Source: Rhodothermales bacterium
GTDB lineage: Bacteria; Bacteroidota; Rhodothermia; Rhodothermales; UBA10348
Assembly (NCBI GenBank): GCA_028284865.1
Contig: JANQQV010000007.1
Span: 124,001 to 188,000, forward strand
Direction of reading: 5' to 3'
DNA length: 64,000 nucleotides
Shown here piece after piece: positions 30,104 through 37,867 of the stretch; the first letter of the stretch is position 1; the number at the start of each line of letters is the position of its first letter. The notes under the pieces were generated by a model. That model saw only the letters and a list, made by a program, of their open reading frames with translations, made no database searches and was not told the DNA's origin. The translations under genes and the position numbers were made by a program.

Positions 30104-31645
30104 TCAGGCTAATTGATATTCGGGGTACTTGGACAACGACACGATGTAATTCCGGATCATGATCGACGCGTTCTGAGAGCCCGGATTCCATTCATACCAT
30201 GGGACGGTCCCCAGGAACAGCTTCACAAGGTTCTTGTGGCTCTCTGGTCCGTCGAGGAATTCCTGAGGCAGAGGCTGAGCAACCAGGTCTCCGGCAAATG
30301 GCTGATCGATCTCCGGAATTTCCACCAGATCGAGTGGAATGGCGAAGAGGTTTTCAGCCAGATTCAATGCCAGGGAGATGACCGGATGCAAAGAAGCTTC
30401 GTCCGTGTAGTCGTCAATCATGGCATTGTAGTTGACACCCAGAACCGACGAATTCAGGTCCGACTCAGAGCTGAAATTCGTGTCCGCTGAGCTCCAGCGA
30501 AGCGGCAGCGTGTCCGTCGACAGCCATGCGTGGTGCCCCGGCCAACCTGCCACGTTCGGGGGCGAGAGCAGGTCCTGCCCCAGATTTCGGAGACCTGCAT
30601 AGATATTGACAAACTTGTCCTGAGCAGGCGTCCCCTTGAATGCAGATACTTCAAGAAGCATCAACTCAACGGGACTCTTGATCCGTACCCCTTCGCAGTG
30701 AGGCTCATAGAATGCCTCACAGGAAAAGAGGTCGGCCAACACGGGTCCCATATCGAAATCGTGAGCTATGATCCGCTCTTCCAGCCAATCGACAACGTTC
30801 TCGTCCGGGTTTTCATAAATGAATTCGCTGACCAGCTTTTTCGCGAGGAAATATGCCACCTGCTGAGGACGCTCCTGGAAAATCAAATCGATCATTCCAA
30901 TGTGATCGAAGCTCCCCCACTGTCCGAAAATCTGCTTGATGCCGGCATCAAAGGCCCACGAAGCCTTGTGTGACTCCCAGGTTGAGCGGACATCCATTCG
31001 CCACCCGGTCAGCGCGCGCGCGGCCTCCACGATATCGTGCTGCGTGTAGTTGGGCTGTCCGTGCTTGTCGAGCGGCCCCATGGTGAACAACTCCAAAAGC
31101 TCGCGAGCAAAGTTCTCATTCGGTGCGCCTTTTCGGTTGTATCGCCCGTCGAGATAGTACAGCATGGCCCCGTCCGTGACGAAGCCGCGCGTCATGGCCT
31201 TGAAGTCGCTGACAGCCCCAAAGGTCAGACGCTGGACATACTTGTACGCCAGCGTTCCGTAGCGATACTTCCTTACATCCGTGACGAAGTGGTTGTGCCA
31301 GAACAGGAGCATGCGGCCCCGCAACGTTCCGGACATGAGGTCACGAAGCAGCATTTCTCGCACTTCGCGAACGTAGAATGCGTTGTCCTGATTGAACGCA
31401 TTGATTTCATCCTGCGAGGCGCCGGATGGCGGGTACAGTTGATACAGCCAGGATGGTGACGGATAGAGCGCAGAAGACAAGGGCTCTTCGACCCACTCTT
31501 CCACTACTTCGCGTGCCATCCGCCCTGTCGCGGCAGATATCTTTTCAGGATCAGACGACGCACATGCCCGGCGCAGCAGATGCGCAGCCTGGCGTCGCGT
31601 GAGAGGAGAATTCAGATCAGCGTACATACGATTGCTCACACCCAT
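30104..31645 (-). CDS. DUF1800 family protein
   Basis: 513 residues; ATG at 31645, or ATG 31627 (MYADLNSPLTRRQAAHLLRR). DUF1800 signatures: 'TRRQAAHLLRRACA', 'MLLFWHNHFVTDVRK', 'NENFARELLELFTMG' and 'ALTGWRMD'. No obvious signal peptide is seen with either start. It precedes the DUF1501 gene with a one-base gap, a pairing common across several phyla; the two products probably work together at the cell surface, but the activity is unknown. Its start is 69 bases from the left att repeat of the island. Confidence 0.9.
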   Translation of the reverse strand: MGVSNRMYADLNSPLTRRQAAHLLRRACASSDPEKISAATGRMAREVVEEWVEEPLSSALYPSPSWLYQLYPPSGASQDEINAFNQDNAFYVREVREMLLRDLMSGTLRGRMLLFWHNHFVTDVRKYRYGTLAYKYVQRLTFGAVSDFKAMTRGFVTDGAMLYYLDGRYNRKGAPNENFARELLELFTMGPLDKHGQPNYTQHDIVEAARALTGWRMDVRSTWESHKASWAFDAGIKQIFGQWGSFDHIGMIDLIFQERPQQVAYFLAKKLVSEFIYENPDENVVDWLEERIIAHDFDMGPVLADLFSCEAFYEPHCEGVRIKSPVELMLLEVSAFKGTPAQDKFVNIYAGLRNLGQDLLSPPNVAGWPGHHAWLSTDTLPLRWSSADTNFSSESDLNSSVLGVNYNAMIDDYTDEASLHPVISLALNLAENLFAIPLDLVEIPEIDQPFAGDLVAQPLPQEFLDGPESHKNLVKLFLGTVPWYEWNPGSQNASIMIRNYIVSLSKYPEYQLA

Positions 31646-31714
31646 TGAACCCCGTTGTTCCTGAAAATCGACGAACGGGACACTCGTATTAAGCTGCCAG
31701 ACGTTTCAAACCAC

Positions 31715-31771
31715 TTGTACCGGGAGCGGGGCTCGAACCCGCACGAGGTTTACACCTCAACGGATTTTAAG
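31715..31771 (-). repeat. Left att repeat (displaced tRNA-Leu 3' half)
   Basis: 57 bases identical to 41328-41384. It ends just after TTTTAAG (plus strand), inside the anticodon arm, and has no 5' tRNA half, so it is not a working tRNA gene. Confidence 0.9.
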
Positions 31772-31818
31772 GAGTTTGCACCGTTTGTTTCTCGTTGTGC
31801 CACAACACTTATTGCAAA

Positions 31819-31838
31819 GTGTAGTTGGTGGTGTAGTT
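31819..31838 (+). repeat. Paired GTGTAGTT repeats, left end of island
   Basis: Two direct copies of GTGTAGTT at 31819-31826 and 31831-31838, 12 bases apart, 48 bases inside the left att repeat. The same octamer pair occurs near the right end, in the same orientation. Probably integrase arm-type sites. Confidence 0.55.
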
Positions 31839-31940
31839 AAAGACTACGCCTGCATGACCATCGTTTCTAAGGAAGCTAATGCATGTAATTCCTTAGGATC
31901 CACAAGCATTTGGTTCCAAGAGAATTCCAGCACTATCTAG

Positions 31941-32483
31941 CTAAATCCCATATTTCTTGTGAAATGAAACGGCTAAGCTCCACATCGAAAGCGCCACGAT
32001 TCCTAGTACAAAGTCTAAAACTAGCACCACTTGGCGAAGAGACAAATCAAGAAACAGCTTATCGTAGTCAATCAATACCCCGGTGTAAGTGAGATAGACC
32101 GGAACACAGTACATAACAATCAATGCTACGGCAGCGCCAAATCCTGCGAGCCAATAGTTCCATGCACTTGTTTTCAATCCGGAACCCACACCATAATCGA
32201 GTTGCCTCGCACCGTGTTTTTCCATCGCAGCTTGGACTCTCGAAAGTCTCCGACCCACTTGAACAACGGCAATCCCAATCCGAGACATCAATATTCCTGA
32301 TATCGCGGAAAGGGCAGGAAGTGCGGCCATTGCGGAAGGATTCCATGTCATCCCCAACCCGACCAATCCTGCAACCGTCGTCAAAGTAAAAAATATGGTA
32401 GCGTAAGACCGTGCTTCCCACTGTCCCTTTTCCAATCTGAGAAGCTTGTATTCTTCAATCAACACCTCTTGATTGAAAGACAT
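31941..32483 (-). CDS. Multi-span membrane protein, unknown (island)
   Basis: About 180 residues from ATG 32483 (MSFNQEVLIEEYKLLRLEKGQWE); an open frame extends to 32756 and could add 91 residues. The N-terminal amphipathic helix is followed by two hydrophobic helices (TIFFTLTTVAGLVGLGM and ALPALSAISGILMSR), a charged loop and two more (YWLAGFGAAVALIVMYCVP and VLDFVLGIVALSMWSLA), so about four spans. The helix-plus-TM form is common in membrane effectors of defence islands. It is the last of three same-strand genes. Family not recognised. Confidence 0.65.
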   Translation of the reverse strand: MSFNQEVLIEEYKLLRLEKGQWEARSYATIFFTLTTVAGLVGLGMTWNPSAMAALPALSAISGILMSRIGIAVVQVGRRLSRVQAAMEKHGARQLDYGVGSGLKTSAWNYWLAGFGAAVALIVMYCVPVYLTYTGVLIDYDKLFLDLSLRQVVLVLDFVLGIVALSMWSLAVSFHKKYGI

Positions 32484-32780
32484 CCGCGAAGATCCAGAGT
32501 TCTCAGATTCAAAGTTACTAGGGCCAACAGTTCTGGGCACTAACCATAGTCTTGCAACCGACCAGTAAATCCTATTTATTGTCGAGTGCTTCAAAGCAAG
32601 AATGCAACTGCCTTTTACCTCTATGATGAAATCTAATCTGAAGTTGGCTATCTGTTCTTCTGATGTCAACAGAGTGTCAAAGCGAATCGAGAGACTTAGC
32701 CCAAAAGAGATCGTCGTTTTGATGTCACGTATCCGTGAAATTGACTCCAAGCCCATTCTAAGGACTTGTGCATTGCCTTC
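32484..32780. other. Ambiguous stretch: possible N-terminal extension or intergenic
   Basis: 297 bases between the ATG-start membrane protein and the one-span protein. The minus-strand frame is open throughout (91 extra residues if translation starts at 32756), and a plus-strand 60-codon frame (32602-32784) also exists. Neither has a recognisable family. It also holds the TAACTTTG motif. Confidence 0.4.
32510..32517 (-). promoter_or_regulatory. Candidate Bacteroidota-type -7 element (TAACTTTG)
   Basis: Read on the minus strand, TAACTTTG matches the TAnnTTTG consensus and lies 26 bases before the ATG at 32483, which would suit a short leader. No convincing -33 element was found, so the call is weak. 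Confidence 0.3.
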
Positions 32781-33263
32781 TTAAGCAGAAGTCCTAAGAT
32801 ACCAACTAGCGTCGTTCCGGTCGGAGGATCTCAGTCGTCTTGAAGCTCGATCGATCCAGTTGGCGTTCGGCCATGGTTGCTCTTGAAACCCATTATTCAG
32901 CAGCAGACTTTTGATTCCTCTGTGGGAGGTAACGGCATCGACTCTTTGACGTTGAATGCAGACCGTCCTAAATGCTCGATGAAGAAGCCGCCCCACTTTT
33001 ATGCGATTCGAATGGTCTGAGTTGCTAACCAGATTCCCGATTCTGCCATCTGATCCAACGGTGAATCCGGCCAGAATCGTCTTGCCATCTACTACCATCC
33101 AGGCTTCTGATCGTTTTCCATATATCCAGTACATGCTGTAGAGCAGGAAAACGAATGACGATAAGATGCTTACAGTCAACCGTCCATAGTCGCTTCCTAC
33201 ATGGAGATGAAACAATCGACGATATGCGACGGGGCTAACCGAGTGCTCGTGAACTAGCATCAT
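32781..33263 (-). CDS. One-span protein, possible degenerate acetyltransferase-like tail (island)
   Basis: 160 residues. One membrane segment (LTVSILSSFVFLLYSMYWIYG) lies near the N-terminus. The following part, 'GRIGNLVSN..HSNRIKVG.LLHRAFR', ending 'SLLLNNGFQEQP', has the order of a GNAT acetyltransferase core (strand, basic loop, helix, 'GF' strand), but this is a faint likeness by eye. The start overlaps the end of the upstream isoprenoid-synthase-like gene by 29 bases, so they are probably co-translated. Function unknown. Confidence 0.55.
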   Translation of the reverse strand: MMLVHEHSVSPVAYRRLFHLHVGSDYGRLTVSILSSFVFLLYSMYWIYGKRSEAWMVVDGKTILAGFTVGSDGRIGNLVSNSDHSNRIKVGRLLHRAFRTVCIQRQRVDAVTSHRGIKSLLLNNGFQEQPWPNANWIDRASRRLRSSDRNDASWYLRTSA

Positions 33264-34140
33264 CTGTGAATGACAATTTTATATCTACAAGTTCTTGTAG
33301 TCTGCGACCTATAAGTTTTATCTCGTGCCTCACATGAGAAACCAAGATCCCATGGTTTACTCTGCACATTTCGCTGAACGAGTTGTTTATTTTTTCAAGC
33401 TCAGCCAAGATGGCTGATAATTCCAACTCGTAGACACCTGACAGATAGACCTCCCGCTCCTTCTCTTCAATACTTTGACTGATATCCCCTCCAATGGACC
33501 AGAGAAACGGAGTGACGTGACCTCGACTTAGATCTTCTTTCCAGTCCGATAGGTCATCAACACGTTGAGACGCAACTAAATACTCTGTCAGCTCCGAGCA
33601 AAGATTGGTTGGTGCGTTGGTTGCAGAAATCGCCTCAATCAACTCCACTAACTCGATAATTGTATTCGATCGGTCGACGACCAGTTCACTGTACTTATCA
33701 ACTTGAAAAATCTCAGCAGAATCGCTTCGCATTCGATTTACTTCGCGAATTGAAACCACGTTTTCCGCATAACGGTCAAAAACGATTCTGTTGACCCTAG
33801 TAATCCTGTCCCTTGGAATATCCTCGATTAAGTGTATGAGGGCGTAAGTGTACAGTTGTCTCAATTGCAGTAAGACTGCATCGTCGACCAATGATCTTTT
33901 GCCATCAATTAGCTGATCTGTAAAAATGTAGTCTGCGTTCCGGAAGGTGTGATACAATTGTAATCGATTGTTCCAATTGCTGGAAAGGCATCCATCCGGA
34001 AAGAACTCCAACAAAGCATCGACATGATTTCCAAATAAAGGGCGCCCTTCGTGGTCCATGCAGAAAGCCACGACAGCATCAGCATCTTCAACGCCGACTG
34101 AGCTGACATACGTCGTAAATTGTTTGACCGTAAGCGCCAT
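33235..34140 (-). CDS. Isoprenoid-synthase-fold-like helical protein (island)
   Basis: 301 residues, almost all helical and soluble. It holds an aspartate-rich motif VDDLSDWKEDLSRG at about residues 194-207, which resembles the second metal-binding motif of class I isoprenoid synthases (compare FQIQDDLLDL in the host polyprenyl synthase at 6.8 kb). The first motif is absent or altered (LIEDIPRDR near 104-112 is a possible remnant). It is first of three genes followed by two membrane proteins, and none is a known prenyl-lipid pathway gene. Assignment rests on one motif and helical content, so it is tentative. Confidence 0.6.
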   Translation of the reverse strand: MALTVKQFTTYVSSVGVEDADAVVAFCMDHEGRPLFGNHVDALLEFFPDGCLSSNWNNRLQLYHTFRNADYIFTDQLIDGKRSLVDDAVLLQLRQLYTYALIHLIEDIPRDRITRVNRIVFDRYAENVVSIREVNRMRSDSAEIFQVDKYSELVVDRSNTIIELVELIEAISATNAPTNLCSELTEYLVASQRVDDLSDWKEDLSRGHVTPFLWSIGGDISQSIEEKEREVYLSGVYELELSAILAELEKINNSFSEMCRVNHGILVSHVRHEIKLIGRRLQELVDIKLSFTDDASSRALG

Positions 34141-34386
34141 TATTCAAGTGGATTTGAGTCAGTAAGATGGAATGACCACTTCAGAAAAGGAACCCGAATT
34201 TCTAAACCACCTTTCTTGCCATGCGATAAAAGGTCATGCTTTCTTTTCGGCAACATTCAAAGCAAAGTCGTCTGGCATATCATCATCTAGCGATTCCTGC
34301 GGCGGTATTTCGAAACGAAATCATCTCCAAAGGCCTTGCAATTTTTTGATCGAGCTCCACATCTTTTTGTGCGATTTCTGTCACCA

Positions 34387-35304
34387 TCACACAAGTGCCT
34401 TCAAAGATGCGATAGACAGGAGTTGTTTCCCCGAATGAGCCAGTCTATGACAGTTGGCACACAGAACAGATACGTCATCCAACGTCAAATCCCATGTGCT
34501 TTCGTCTGTAAGATCTCGACTAGAAACCGGAATCAGATGGTGACAATCAAGCAATCGTTTACCACGATCTCCATACTTGACCACCGGTTCTAGGCCACAC
34601 ACTGCGCAAGTATAGTTTGCCTGTTCTTTCGCTTTTTTTGCCAGTTTCGGATTTCTGACGAAGCGCATTTGTTCTTTCAGGGCACGTCTCTGCTCACGAT
34701 AGGTACTTCTCTCCGCGTAGCTAGAAGTTGATCCTGATTCCGAGTTTTCCGCTTCATCAACCACGAGACTCCCGACCTCTATCAGAAAGCTGTAGAGCAT
34801 TTGGGTGCAACGAGCTAAATACCTTCCCTGGGACAGCCGTATCCCATCCTTCCTCACGGCAAAAGGATAGTGAGACAGCACTGAAAGCTTTTTCTCGTCC
34901 CTGATATCTTGCTCGTACTCCTTTCTTAGAATCCTGATTGGAATGGGCTTGTCAAGCGCTGAGAATCCGCTCAGGTCGATCCTGAAGTACCTATCGCTGA
35001 AGCCCCAAGCACTGTTCACAGGCGGCTGATCGGCTGTCTCATAGCACGGGACTGAGATCCGCGAATAGCCGCAAAACCTAGCATCACGCTTCCCGTCCGG
35101 CCATTTGTCCTCTAAGAAATGGAGAACCAAATCACCACGAACGGGCTCCTTCATTATTGCGTAAAAATCGTTACCTGCCTTGTTTTTGGTTGGGCTCCAC
35201 AGGCAGGTCCCGAATTCCCAACCAAGCCCACCATGCTGGTGATCCATTTTGGTGATTTCAATCCAGGTTGTTCGAGAGGTGTCAAACTGGGGTAGTGACT
35301 GCAT
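34387..35304 (-). CDS. EVE-like plus HNH restriction endonuclease (island)
   Basis: 305 residues, two domains. Residues 20-125 (GGLGWEFGTCLWSPTK, 'VRGDLVLHFLEDK', 'FCGYSRISVPCYET') look like an EVE/PUA-like module, which reads modified bases such as 5mC or 5hmC. Residues 225-300 form an HNH nuclease: CAVC (233-236), 'LLDCHHLIPVS', and 'LCANCHRLAH' with four zinc-type cysteines. This EVE-HNH plan is that of modification-dependent (type IV, McrA-like) restriction enzymes, acting on phage DNA carrying modified bases. It is divergent from the integrase gene. Confidence 0.8.
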   Translation of the reverse strand: MQSLPQFDTSRTTWIEITKMDHQHGGLGWEFGTCLWSPTKNKAGNDFYAIMKEPVRGDLVLHFLEDKWPDGKRDARFCGYSRISVPCYETADQPPVNSAWGFSDRYFRIDLSGFSALDKPIPIRILRKEYEQDIRDEKKLSVLSHYPFAVRKDGIRLSQGRYLARCTQMLYSFLIEVGSLVVDEAENSESGSTSSYAERSTYREQRRALKEQMRFVRNPKLAKKAKEQANYTCAVCGLEPVVKYGDRGKRLLDCHHLIPVSSRDLTDESTWDLTLDDVSVLCANCHRLAHSGKQLLSIASLKALV

Positions 35305-35622
35305 TTGAGGCTAGTATCAACTGATGTAGATCTACCACAATAAAACTCCTGACCAACATCTTCCACGCGAGTTTTCCTGCCCCTGCATGTGGAAGCGTTG
35401 GATGACTCCCAAAATCAGGAACACTATGCACTCTCGTTGTTCGCAATTACTGTACTAGTTTTGAAGACATAGGGATATTTGTACACTATGATGTTTTGTG
35501 TCACTTCGGTCTTGAAAAAAGTTACCGGACGGATGAAAACGGCTCTTAGTCCTCAATCCATACATTTGTCCTTTTCAATAACTGTTAACGGGTAGCCCGT
35601 TACACCAAGTCTCGGCCAGGTA
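35305..35622. promoter_or_regulatory. Divergent A+T-rich region between HNH gene and integrase
   Basis: 318 bases without a gene. It must hold promoters for both. The integrase-proximal end carries the inverted repeat at 35586-35602. Confidence 0.45.
35586..35602. promoter_or_regulatory. Perfect 7-bp inverted repeat before the integrase
   Basis: TAACGGG and CCCGTTA (arms 35586-35592 and 35596-35602) around TAG, 20 bases before the TTG start. It could be an operator or an RNA hairpin that limits integrase translation. No T-tract follows. Confidence 0.45.
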
Positions 35623-36780
35623 TTGTCCTCAATCTTTCGTCATAGCAAATCCGGCCAATGGATATATCAGGTATACGTCCCGGATCCCACCACTGGCCGA
35701 TCTAAGCGAGTACAAAGAAATCTCAAGACGAAGTCTGAGCACGAAGCACGCATCCGTCAACGGGAGCACGACAAACGATTCGACAAACTTGCGCGAAGCG
35801 TTGAGAAGAAGTCTCACCGGTTATCCTTTCAGATTGCCGAGTTCTTAGCCGAGAGGCGAAAACTAGTTGAGCAGGGATTCAAGTCTCAGAACACCCTCAG
35901 AACGGATGTCGGCGTACTCAAGGCTTTTGAACGAGAAGTCCTAGAATCGCTTGGGGATGTACCTCTCGCGACTATTCGGCAAAGCCACATTCATGCATAC
36001 AAAGACACGGCGCTCGAAGAGGGGTTTTTGAGAGACAACGGAAAGCGAGGTGGACCTGTCGCTCCTACCACTATTGCTCTCCACCTGCGTCACCTCAAAG
36101 CATTCTTTTCGGAGAGGTCCAAATTCGTTCGGACAAATCCTGTTGAAGGCGTAGAGATACCCAAGAACCAGAAGCCATCATCTGAAAGCATTCCGACAGG
36201 AATTAACTGGGACAATCTTATAGAACGTCTTCAGGAGAAAGCCTTGGGAGATAGGATTGATATTCCGTTCTGCCTCCTCTACTCCCTAACAAGAACTGGT
36301 GCCCGAATCGGTGAACTACAGCATCTGAAGTGGAAGCCTACCGAAGATCATGAGCGCCTCAAGAACCATTCGAAATCTTACTCGGTGCTCACTCCTGATC
36401 GAACTAGAATGAGAATCTTGTCCAAACGGATTTACCGGGAGTCTCTTATCACCCAACTTGAACCTGTCCTTTCCGCCATAGAGAGCCTTCCTGCACATTC
36501 CCAGACGTACGTTTTCGGCAATCCTGATACAGACCTACCCTACAACTACCGAGCGTTCTCTGGAAGACTCGACAAGGTAAAAGAAGAACTAAACCTGCCA
36601 CCTTCCCTTACCCCGCACTCCCTTCGCCATGGATTCGTCACCGAAATGATCAGACGAACCAACGGTAACCTCTCTCTAGTTGGTCAATACATCGGACACA
36701 CGAATCAGTGGATGACGGAGCACTACAAACACGTGATCGATGATGAACAGCGTGATTTTGTTGATCTAATCATGCAGTGA
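35623..36780 (+). CDS. int: Tyrosine site-specific integrase (island)
   Basis: 385 residues. TTG is the only start that keeps the N-terminal arm domain (SSIFRHSKSGQWIYQVYV). A SAM-like core-binding domain spans about 65-180. The catalytic domain has Arg228 (TGARIGEL), His332 and Arg335 (PHSLRHGFV), His359 (IGHT) and Tyr368 (EHYKH). It inserts and excises the island at tRNA-Leu. An inverted repeat lies 20 bases upstream; arm-site candidates are at both island ends. Its 3' end overlaps the convergent HUH-like gene by 11 bases. Confidence 0.93.
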   Translation: MSSIFRHSKSGQWIYQVYVPDPTTGRSKRVQRNLKTKSEHEARIRQREHDKRFDKLARSVEKKSHRLSFQIAEFLAERRKLVEQGFKSQNTLRTDVGVLKAFEREVLESLGDVPLATIRQSHIHAYKDTALEEGFLRDNGKRGGPVAPTTIALHLRHLKAFFSERSKFVRTNPVEGVEIPKNQKPSSESIPTGINWDNLIERLQEKALGDRIDIPFCLLYSLTRTGARIGELQHLKWKPTEDHERLKNHSKSYSVLTPDRTRMRILSKRIYRESLITQLEPVLSAIESLPAHSQTYVFGNPDTDLPYNYRAFSGRLDKVKEELNLPPSLTPHSLRHGFVTEMIRRTNGNLSLVGQYIGHTNQWMTEHYKHVIDDEQRDFVDLIMQ

Positions 36781-37294
36781 ACGTGGCCTTCGAATTTCTC
36801 TGTAGTATTCCGGACTGTAGTGGTTCAAAGTCTCCATAGTCAACGATCATACTCGTCTGGTATCTCTCGTTGTATCTCAGCACACCATCCACTCCATTCA
36901 AATCCTGAAATACAACTCTACCAATCCTGTAGTCCTTCGTCCATAATTGTTTCGAAAATCTCTGGACTGTTTCCTTGTGAAATGCTCGAATCAAACAGTG
37001 GATGTGGTAGGAGCAATCATTTGAGTATCGGTGAAAAGAATAATACCACTGATCTGACACCATCTTACACCTGTCTTGAATCTGCCTCAGCACCTCCATC
37101 ATGTAATCCTGAGTGACATTTTGCAATTCGTACCCCCTATTTGAACGGGTGTGAAACACTGCCATCAGGTTGAAATCAATTTCCTTGGCCTGAAATATTC
37201 TCTTCTCTACTTCTAAAATTCTGTCTTCTCTTGTCATCATTGCAATAACCATCTTTTGTGATATGTCTCGGATGGGTACACCACATCCTTTCAC
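36770..37294 (-). CDS. HUH-motif Rep-like protein (island)
   Basis: 174 residues; GTG at 37294, with ATG alternatives at residues 15-20. Three motif positions of HUH single-strand nucleases can be lined up: 'FNLMAVFHT' (motif 1-like), 'SYHIHCLI' with His97-x-His99 (motif 2), and 'GVLRYNERYQ' with Tyr141 and Tyr145 (motif 3). The usual YxxK lysine is missing, so it may be altered or inactive. Such proteins nick DNA in rolling-circle replication or transposition. It is the last gene of an operon with two paralogous small proteins and a FimB-size recombinase. Confidence 0.55.
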   Translation of the reverse strand: MKGCGVPIRDISQKMVIAMMTREDRILEVEKRIFQAKEIDFNLMAVFHTRSNRGYELQNVTQDYMMEVLRQIQDRCKMVSDQWYYSFHRYSNDCSYHIHCLIRAFHKETVQRFSKQLWTKDYRIGRVVFQDLNGVDGVLRYNERYQTSMIVDYGDFEPLQSGILQRNSKATFTA

Positions 37295-37331
37295 AAATAA
37301 GTATGGTCATGGCCGGAAAAAACGATTCGGA

Positions 37332-37577
37332 TTACCCCCCTCTGTTTCTGATCCATTCTTCCACGAGTGCGACCACCTCGCTTCGAAGCACCTTCCTCCC
37401 CCTGAAGTAGATCATCACGCCAAGCGTTTCCTCTGATTCACTTCCCCATCCCTCTGGGAGGTTGACGCGAGTGGAGATCGTGTTTTGAGGAGATGAGAAC
37501 ACGTCCAAACTGTTGGACTCTACTGCCCAATCCAAGAAGGCGAGCACATCATCCTTGATATGATCATCGCTTTGCAT
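37332..37577 (-). CDS. Small paralogous protein, copy 2 (island)
   Basis: 81 residues, unrecognised. It aligns without gaps to the neighbouring 79-residue protein, with about 31 identical positions in some 68. Shared core: FLDWAVE, a 'ST...LP.GWG' turn, and IYFR followed by an R-S-x-V helix. The gene begins four bases after the end of copy 1, so both are read together. Soluble alpha/beta protein; role unknown. Confidence 0.7.
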   Translation of the reverse strand: MQSDDHIKDDVLAFLDWAVESNSLDVFSSPQNTISTRVNLPEGWGSESEETLGVMIYFRGRKVLRSEVVALVEEWIRNRGG

Positions 37578-37580
37578 TGC

Positions 37581-37820
37581 TCATTCCTCTAGACTGGCCC
37601 AAAACTCGACATGAGTTTTCACCTGACTCCGGGTGGGCTTCGTCACTCTGAAGTAAATGGCTAGCCCATGGTCCTCATTGCTTCCTGCGCCCCATCCTGA
37701 AGGGAGTTTGTTCTTCGTTGAGACAGGATTGCCGATGTGGTCATAGATCTGGATCCTCTTGGTCTCAACCGCCCAGTCCAAGAAGTCCATGATATCATCT
37801 ACGGTAGTCTTTCGTGCCAT
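37581..37820 (-). CDS. Small paralogous protein, copy 1 (island)
   Basis: 79 residues, paired with the gene just downstream. The FLDWAVETKRIQIYD and LPSGWGAGSNED segments and IYFRVTKPTRSQV are the conserved parts. Tandem duplication of a soluble small protein next to recombinase and HUH genes suggests a DNA-binding, accessory or antitoxin-like role, but none is shown. It starts 47 bases after the recombinase gene ends. Confidence 0.7.
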   Translation of the reverse strand: MARKTTVDDIMDFLDWAVETKRIQIYDHIGNPVSTKNKLPSGWGAGSNEDHGLAIYFRVTKPTRSQVKTHVEFWASLEE

Positions 37821-37867
37821 GGTATTTCACCTCGTCTGCACTGGTAAGTATGTCGTTCTTCAAAATT

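Noticed and set aside
31715-31771. Possible second tRNA-Leu gene
   Set aside because: Only the 3' half is present and the sequence beyond the anticodon arm does not form the 5' half; it is the att duplicate.
34172-34438. 88-codon plus-strand frame between the HNH and isoprenoid-like genes
   Set aside because: Low-complexity Ser-rich and Cys/His-scattered sequence, partly antisense to the HNH gene; no ribosome-site or homology sign.
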